Part shown: piece after piece, positions 24,242-28,888 of the stretch | How the letters are laid out: each line of letters opens with the position of its first letter | Position numbering within the stretch: the stretch's first letter is position 1 | NCBI GenBank assembly: GCA_047612485.1 | Contig: JBLGAT010000031.1 | Span: 1 to 28,888 of the forward strand | Reading direction: 5' to 3' | Length of the DNA: 28,888 bases | From: Sediminicola sp047612485 | GTDB lineage: Bacteria; Bacteroidota; Bacteroidia; Flavobacteriales; Flavobacteriaceae | The notes under the pieces: generated by a model | What the model was told of the DNA's origin: nothing | Database searches by the model: none | Seen by the model: the letters and a program-made list of their open reading frames with translations, nothing else | Translations under genes and position numbers: made by a program

Positions 24242-26872
24242 ATGGAGATTCCCTCAAAATACGAGCCCCAAAAGGCCGAAAACCGCTGGTATGACTACTG
24301 GATGGAACACAAATATTTCCACTCCGTACCTGATAAAAGAGAGCCTTATACCATTGTAATTCCCCCACCAAATGTTACCGGGGTATTACATATGGGTCAT
24401 ATGCTGAACAATACCATTCAGGATGTTTTGATCCGTAGGGCAAGACTTATGGGCAAAAATGCCTGCTGGGTTCCGGGAACGGATCATGCTTCCATTGCAA
24501 CGGAGGCCAAAGTGGTGGCGAGATTAAAGGAAAGGGGGGTCAATAAGGCGGATATTACCCGAGAGGAATTTTTAGGACATGCCTGGGATTGGACCAATGA
24601 ATATGGTGGCGTAATCTTGGAGCAGTTGAAGAAATTGGGATGTTCCTGTGATTGGGATCGGACCAAGTTTACGATGGATGACAATATGTCCGCTTCAGTT
24701 ATTAAGGTATTTGTGGACTTATTCAATAAAGGCCAGATCTATAGGGGGTACCGCATGGTAAACTGGGATCCAGAAGCCAAAACAACACTCTCTGATGAAG
24801 AAGTGATCTATGAGGAAAAGCAAGGACTGTTGTATTATTTGGAATACGGAATTGAAGGATCTGATGAAACCGTGACCATTGCGACCACAAGGCCGGAGAC
24901 CATTTTAGGGGATACCGCCATCTGCATCAATCCAAATGACGAGCGTTATGGCCACCTTAAGGGTAAAAAAGCTATAGTTCCCATATGTAATAGGGTCATC
25001 CCAATCATAGAAGATGAATATGTGGATGTGGAATTTGGTACGGGATGCCTCAAAGTAACCCCTGCCCATGATATCAACGATAAGGCTCTTGGGGAAAAAC
25101 ATAATCTGGAGACCATCGATATATTTAATGATGATGCCAGCCTGAACAGTTATGGTCTTCATTACGAAGGCAAAGATCGTTTCGTGGTAAGAAAGGAGAT
25201 CTCCAAAGAATTGGAGGAGAACGGGTTTTTGATAAAAACAGAGCAACACCTAAATAAGGTGGGTACTTCTGAGAGGACCAAGGCGGTGATAGAACCTCGT
25301 TTGTCCGACCAATGGTTCCTGAGAATGGAAGATTTGGTAAAACCTGCCATCAAAGCGGTTCTGGAAGATGAAGAAATCAAATTGTTTCCCAAAAAGTTTG
25401 AGAATACCTATCGTCACTGGATGGAAAATATCCGCGACTGGAATATCTCCAGGCAATTATGGTGGGGACAACAAATCCCAGCTTACTACTTTGGGGATGG
25501 GCAGGATGATTTTGTGGTGGCTGAAACCAAGGAGGATGCTTTGATCCTTGCCAAGAAAAAATCCGGGAACAGCGCTTTGACGGACAAGGATTTGAGACAG
25601 GATGAAGATGCCTTGGATACCTGGTTCTCTTCCTGGTTATGGCCAATAAGTGTCTTTAACGGAATTTTGGAGCCTGAGAATAAAGAAATTGAATATTACT
25701 ATCCAACAAATGATTTGGTGACCGGTCCGGACATCTTATTTTTCTGGGTGGCCAGAATGATCGTTGCGGGATATGAATATAGGGGGGAAAAGCCTTTTGA
25801 AAATGTATACCTAACCGGATTGGTAAGGGACAAGCAAAGACGTAAAATGTCCAAATCCCTAGGGAATTCTCCCAATGCCCTGCAACTGATAGAAGACTAT
25901 GGTGCCGATGGAGTGCGGGTTGGACTATTATTGAGTTCAGCAGCAGGTAATGATCTAATGTTTGATGAGGCCCTGTGCCAACAAGGGAAAAATTTCGCCA
26001 ATAAGATCTGGAACGGTTTTAGGTTGGTGGAAGGTTGGGAAGTGGCAGATTTGCCTCAGCCGGAATCTTCAAAATTGGGAATTGAATGGTACCATTCCAA
26101 ATTCAATAAAACCTTGTTGGAAATAGAGGACCATTTTAGCAAGTACCGAATTTCAGATGCCCTAATGTCCATTTATAAATTGGTATGGGATGATTATAGT
26201 TCATGGTTATTGGAAATTATTAAACCGGCATACCAACAGCCCATAGATAGGGCAACTTTTGATGCCGTTATCGGAATATTTGAGAACAACCTTAAATTGC
26301 TGCATCCGTTTATGCCGTTCCTAACAGAAGAAATTTGGCAGCATATAGCCAAGCGTGCGCCCGAGGAAGCCCTAGTGGTATCACAATGGCCAAAGGGACA
26401 AAAGGTAAATCAGGGTCTGATAAACGAGTTCGATTTTGCCGCAGAGGTAATAGCAGGGATACGAACCATAAGGAAGGAAAAGAATATTCCCATGAAGGAC
26501 ACCTTGGAATTGTCCGTATTGAATGAAGGCCAAATAGCTAAAGATTGGGATGTGATCATTAGAAAGCTCACCAACATTTCTAAAATTTCCTATATGGACA
26601 GCCCATTGGAGGGCGCTTTAACCTTTAGGGTAAAATCAAATGAATATTTTATACCGATAAGTGGTACAATTGATATTGAAGCGGAAATAAAAAAGATTCA
26701 TGAGGAATTGAACTATACCAAAGGATTTCTGATCTCTGTTCAGAAGAAGCTTTCCAATGAGCGTTTTGTGAGCAATGCCCCAGAGCAGGTAATTGCTTTG
26801 GAGCGACAAAAAGAGGCCGATGCAGTTGCCAAGATAGAAACCTTGGAAAAGAGTTTGGCCAGTTTGGAATAA
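24242..26872 (+). CDS. valS: Valyl-tRNA synthetase
   Basis: An 876-aa class I aminoacyl-tRNA synthetase that charges tRNA-Val. The ATP-site motifs are H50-M-G-H53 in PPNVTGVLHMGHMLN and K535-M-S-K-S539 in RRKMSKSLGNSP. The editing domain lies between them (about 200-350; TIATTRPETILGDTAICINP and GTGCLKVTPAHDINDK), as does the WYS-like block WFSSWLWP. The anticodon-binding domain (about 620-760) is followed by the C-terminal coiled-coil tRNA-binding arm (from about 805). The length is normal. The ATG lies about 200 bases from the divergent DUF1573 gene; no clear promoter box was seen in that gap for valS. Confidence 0.98.
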   Translation: MEIPSKYEPQKAENRWYDYWMEHKYFHSVPDKREPYTIVIPPPNVTGVLHMGHMLNNTIQDVLIRRARLMGKNACWVPGTDHASIATEAKVVARLKERGVNKADITREEFLGHAWDWTNEYGGVILEQLKKLGCSCDWDRTKFTMDDNMSASVIKVFVDLFNKGQIYRGYRMVNWDPEAKTTLSDEEVIYEEKQGLLYYLEYGIEGSDETVTIATTRPETILGDTAICINPNDERYGHLKGKKAIVPICNRVIPIIEDEYVDVEFGTGCLKVTPAHDINDKALGEKHNLETIDIFNDDASLNSYGLHYEGKDRFVVRKEISKELEENGFLIKTEQHLNKVGTSERTKAVIEPRLSDQWFLRMEDLVKPAIKAVLEDEEIKLFPKKFENTYRHWMENIRDWNISRQLWWGQQIPAYYFGDGQDDFVVAETKEDALILAKKKSGNSALTDKDLRQDEDALDTWFSSWLWPISVFNGILEPENKEIEYYYPTNDLVTGPDILFFWVARMIVAGYEYRGEKPFENVYLTGLVRDKQRRKMSKSLGNSPNALQLIEDYGADGVRVGLLLSSAAGNDLMFDEALCQQGKNFANKIWNGFRLVEGWEVADLPQPESSKLGIEWYHSKFNKTLLEIEDHFSKYRISDALMSIYKLVWDDYSSWLLEIIKPAYQQPIDRATFDAVIGIFENNLKLLHPFMPFLTEEIWQHIAKRAPEEALVVSQWPKGQKVNQGLINEFDFAAEVIAGIRTIRKEKNIPMKDTLELSVLNEGQIAKDWDVIIRKLTNISKISYMDSPLEGALTFRVKSNEYFIPISGTIDIEAEIKKIHEELNYTKGFLISVQKKLSNERFVSNAPEQVIALERQKEADAVAKIETLEKSLASLE

Positions 26873-26890
26873 TTTTATTTTTAAATATTT

Positions 26891-26929
26891 AAATGCGTTT
26901 ATCCTAAGTTGATTAAGGTAAGCGCATTT
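26891..26929 (+). terminator. Possible terminator hairpin after valS
   Basis: AAATGCG and CGCATTT pair, extended by a partly matched TTTATCCT/AGGTAAG stretch, in the 108-base gap after valS. There is no strong T run right after it, so this is a weak call. Confidence 0.4.
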
Positions 26930-26980
26930 ATGTTTCGATAATATGCCATCTTTTTTTTATCTTTAATAAAAGAAAGAATT

Positions 26981-27571
26981 ATGAAACCACTACTATTCAT
27001 TTTATTCCTGTTGTTATTGTTGTCTTCATCGGCACAGGAAGTGAAGACTGAAATATTACCAAAGGACATACAAATAAAAACAGCCGTGCTGCCGGCTCCA
27101 TATGAGAAAAAGGGTGGCGCCATGGTCTATGGCTATGATGCCCAAGGCCATTTAATAGTCCTAAGGGATGGAACCAATAATTTGGTCTGCATTGCAGATA
27201 ATCCAATTCAGGATGGGATCAATGTAGCCTGTTATTCCAGTCAATTGGAGCCTTTTATGAAACGAGGACGGGAGTTGGGCGCCGAGGGTATGGACGCCAA
27301 GGAAAAATTTGATATTAGGGGGGCGGAGGTTGCTGCGGGAAAACTAAAAATGCCAAAAGACCCCAGTATGTTATATGTTTATTTTGGAGAAGCGGAAGGA
27401 TATGACAAAACTACCGGAGAATTAAAAAACGGGAAGTTTAGATATGTCATCTATATTCCTTTTGCCACCACGGAATCTACTGGACTACCGGATAAGCCAC
27501 ATGCTCCAGGCATGCCATGGCTTATGGACCCTGGCACTTATAGGGCACATATCATGATCGGTCCTAATTAA
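26981..27571 (+). CDS. Exported protein of unknown function
   Basis: A 196-aa protein that I do not recognise. It starts with a signal peptide (MKPLLFILFLLLLLSSSAQ, cleavage near SA-Q). The mature part looks like one compact alpha/beta domain: GAMVYGYDAQGHLIVLRDGT, NNLVCIADNPIQDGINVACY, MLYVYFGEAEGYD, then a proline-rich end, LPDKPHAPGMPWLMDPGTYR. It contains only two cysteines (both near the middle) and no known catalytic motif. It is therefore probably a periplasmic or outer-membrane-facing protein. It sits between valS and the SDR fusion gene, both on the same strand, but gaps of 108 and 139 bases argue against a tight operon. Confidence 0.7.
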   Translation: MKPLLFILFLLLLLSSSAQEVKTEILPKDIQIKTAVLPAPYEKKGGAMVYGYDAQGHLIVLRDGTNNLVCIADNPIQDGINVACYSSQLEPFMKRGRELGAEGMDAKEKFDIRGAEVAAGKLKMPKDPSMLYVYFGEAEGYDKTTGELKNGKFRYVIYIPFATTESTGLPDKPHAPGMPWLMDPGTYRAHIMIGPN

Positions 27572-27668
27572 TAGTTGGCATCGACATTAACCTTGTTTTA
27601 AGCTGCGTGGAATTTCTACTAGACGTATATTGATTGATTTTTGTGCTAAATTTAGTTGATTTTAACTG

Positions 27669-27676
27669 TACATTTG
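27669..27676 (+). promoter_or_regulatory. -7 promoter box of the SDR fusion gene
   Basis: TACATTTG matches TAnnTTTG perfectly and ends 34 bases before the ATG. A TTTTTG about 25 bases upstream is slightly too far for a standard -33 box. Confidence 0.45.
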
Positions 27677-27710
27677 CCCCGTTTTAAAAAAGCGCAATAA
27701 TCCTGATTAC

Positions 27711-28888
27711 ATGAGTATTAAGAATCCAAATGAGCCAAAGGAATTGACATCGTTGGAGGTGAGTCTTGAGGAGATAGAGCAGTGTATTTCCGTTTTGGAT
27801 AAACTGGTGGACAACGCGCATCAGATAATGGAATTGCCGGAAGTTAAAAGGGTGGCCCTTTTAAAGGCGGCCGGAATTCTTTCCCGACCGGACCGGCACG
27901 AATTTAAACAGCGCAAAAAAGATTCTGCCAAAGCCGCTAAGAGAAAAATGATAGAGCGGGACAAACATGCCCGTAAGGAAACCGGTATTAGAAGTGCCAG
28001 AGAAGCAGTGGTATTTGTGGCACCCAAATTATTGACGGCTGCCTCTAAAGAGCAATTGGATGCAAGGGAATTAGAGTCACCAAGGAATTGTTATGTATGT
28101 AAAACAGTATATACCAAATTACATCATTTTTATGACACCATGTGTCAGGATTGTGGCGACTTCAATTATGCCAAAAGGTTTCAAACAGCAGATCTCACAG
28201 GACAAGTGGCCGTGGTTACGGGATCGCGATTAAAAATAGGATATCATATTGCATTAATTTTATTGCGTTCTGGCGCAACTGTTGTAGCCACAACTCGATT
28301 TCCTGTAGATGCCGCCTTGCGTTTTTCAAAAGAAGAAGATTTTATGCAATGGGGAGATCGATTAAAAATTCATGGTCTGGACCTTCGTCATATTCCCAGT
28401 GTGGAAATATTCTGCAATTTTATAGAGCAGCAGTATGATCGTTTAGATATTTTGATCAATAATGCCGCCCAAACCGTAAGGAGACCTGCAGGGTTCTACC
28501 AACATTTAATGATTAATGAGGAGATTCCCTTTGAATCCTTGCCACAGTTTGCAAAGCAAGTTCTATCAGATCATAATTATTGTTTACAGGAATTGAAAAC
28601 TTTGGGCAAAGGGGCTTCTTCTGAACAGAATAATGCTTTACCGGTTACTTGGCATGCACCAGAACCTGGAATAGGAATACGTGCTTCGGCCAAGTTATCC
28701 CAAATCCCTTACAGCTTTGATAATTCACTTTCTGCGAAGGAGGTCTTTCCAGAGGGAGAACTGGATGCAGATCTACAACAGGTAGATCTTCGTAAGACCA
28801 ATAGCTGGCGCTTAAAATTAGGGGAGATTGAGACTCCGGAAATGATTGAGGTACAATTGGTGAATGCCATAGCTCCCTTTGTATTGTG
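27711..28888 (+). CDS. Zinc-ribbon/short-chain dehydrogenase fusion (partial, 3' end outside window)
   Basis: 392 codons are present with no stop. Residues 1-125 are mostly helical and charged and not recognised. Then comes a C4 zinc ribbon: C127-x2-C130-x14-C145-x2-C148 (CYVCKTVYTK, MCQDCGDFNYAKR). The SDR Rossmann fold follows: VAVVTGSRLKIG (T170-G-S-R-L-K-I-G177), and N250-N-A-A253. After the NNAA strand there is an insertion of roughly 100 residues before EVQLVNAIAPFVL, which is the normal next SDR helix. The Tyr-x3-Lys catalytic pair would lie past the window edge. It should be an NAD(P)-dependent oxidoreductase; the substrate is unknown. Similar long SDR proteins with NNAAQT occur in some eukaryotes, as far as I recall. 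Confidence 0.85.
   Translation, partial: MSIKNPNEPKELTSLEVSLEEIEQCISVLDKLVDNAHQIMELPEVKRVALLKAAGILSRPDRHEFKQRKKDSAKAAKRKMIERDKHARKETGIRSAREAVVFVAPKLLTAASKEQLDARELESPRNCYVCKTVYTKLHHFYDTMCQDCGDFNYAKRFQTADLTGQVAVVTGSRLKIGYHIALILLRSGATVVATTRFPVDAALRFSKEEDFMQWGDRLKIHGLDLRHIPSVEIFCNFIEQQYDRLDILINNAAQTVRRPAGFYQHLMINEEIPFESLPQFAKQVLSDHNYCLQELKTLGKGASSEQNNALPVTWHAPEPGIGIRASAKLSQIPYSFDNSLSAKEVFPEGELDADLQQVDLRKTNSWRLKLGEIETPEMIEVQLVNAIAPFVL

Noticed and set aside
28142..28438. A 98-aa plus-strand frame near the right edge
   Set aside because: It is an out-of-frame reading of the SDR fusion, whose own frame is open from 27711 to the edge with clear zinc-ribbon and Rossmann motifs.
1..28888. CRISPR, tRNA/rRNA, insertion sequences, prophage or a defence island
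   Set aside because: No regular repeat-spacer pattern, no cloverleaf sequence, no transposase or integrase motif, and no restriction, toxin or other defence proteins were seen in any gene or gap.

Overview
The window looks like the chromosome of a member of the Flavobacteriaceae (Bacteroidota), probably marine. The evidence is the AT-rich coding style, repeated TAnnTTTG-type -7 promoter boxes with no purine-rich ribosome sites, signal peptides ending in ...AQ, and the gene set: a bacterial kynurenine pathway, an Fe-S photolyase beside CRY-DASH, a Nif3/coiled-coil pair, DUF1573 and a RskA-like anti-sigma factor. Nearly all of it is core chromosome. I see no rRNA, tRNA, CRISPR array, insertion sequence or phage genes. 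No gap between genes reaches 300 bases.

Layout. 1-4.9 kb: a partial O-methyltransferase (minus); then GNAT acetyltransferase, kynureninase and an MFS transporter (plus); a lipoprotein (minus); a ClpP-type peptidase (plus) with its own terminator. 5.0-8.8 kb: a four-gene minus-strand light/DNA-repair operon, in transcription order flavin reductase, a 44-aa DUF2256 zinc-finger-like protein, CRY-DASH, and an Fe-S (6-4)-type photolyase. 8.9-10.3 kb: kynurenine 3-monooxygenase, divergent from that operon and ended by a long two-way terminator. 10.3-13.2 kb: the Nif3 family protein and its coiled-coil partner (minus), divergent from lpxK (plus). 13.2-17.4 kb (minus): lipA, a terminator hairpin, a GAPDH gene, and a TPR hybrid histidine kinase whose start overlaps the gap stop. 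17.5-19.7 kb (minus): two ECF sigma genes, one followed by its RskA-like anti-sigma factor, the other preceded by a small Cys-rich membrane protein. 19.9-22.1 kb (minus): an aminotransferase overlapping murB. 22.3-23.6 kb: an aspartyl protease/PDZ protein (plus). 23.7-24.0 kb: a DUF1573 protein (minus). 24.2-28.9 kb (plus): valS, an exported protein of unknown function, and a large zinc-ribbon/SDR fusion cut by the window edge.

How the genes work together. KynU and KMO are two steps of tryptophan breakdown, giving 3-hydroxyanthranilate from 3-hydroxykynurenine; both genes carry the same -7 box. In the light operon, two flavin photoreceptor/repair enzymes are encoded with a flavin reductase and a tiny Cys protein, which suggests one functional module. 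LpxK and MurB serve the envelope (lipid A and peptidoglycan).

Items most worth a second look: the photolyase operon with its tiny gene; the coiled-coil protein that has lost all four zinc cysteines; the terminator hairpin almost touching the gap start codon; the gap/histidine-kinase overlap; an in-frame TGA just before the TTG start of the protease gene; and the zinc-ribbon SDR. I did not find a clearly new defence or mobile system.
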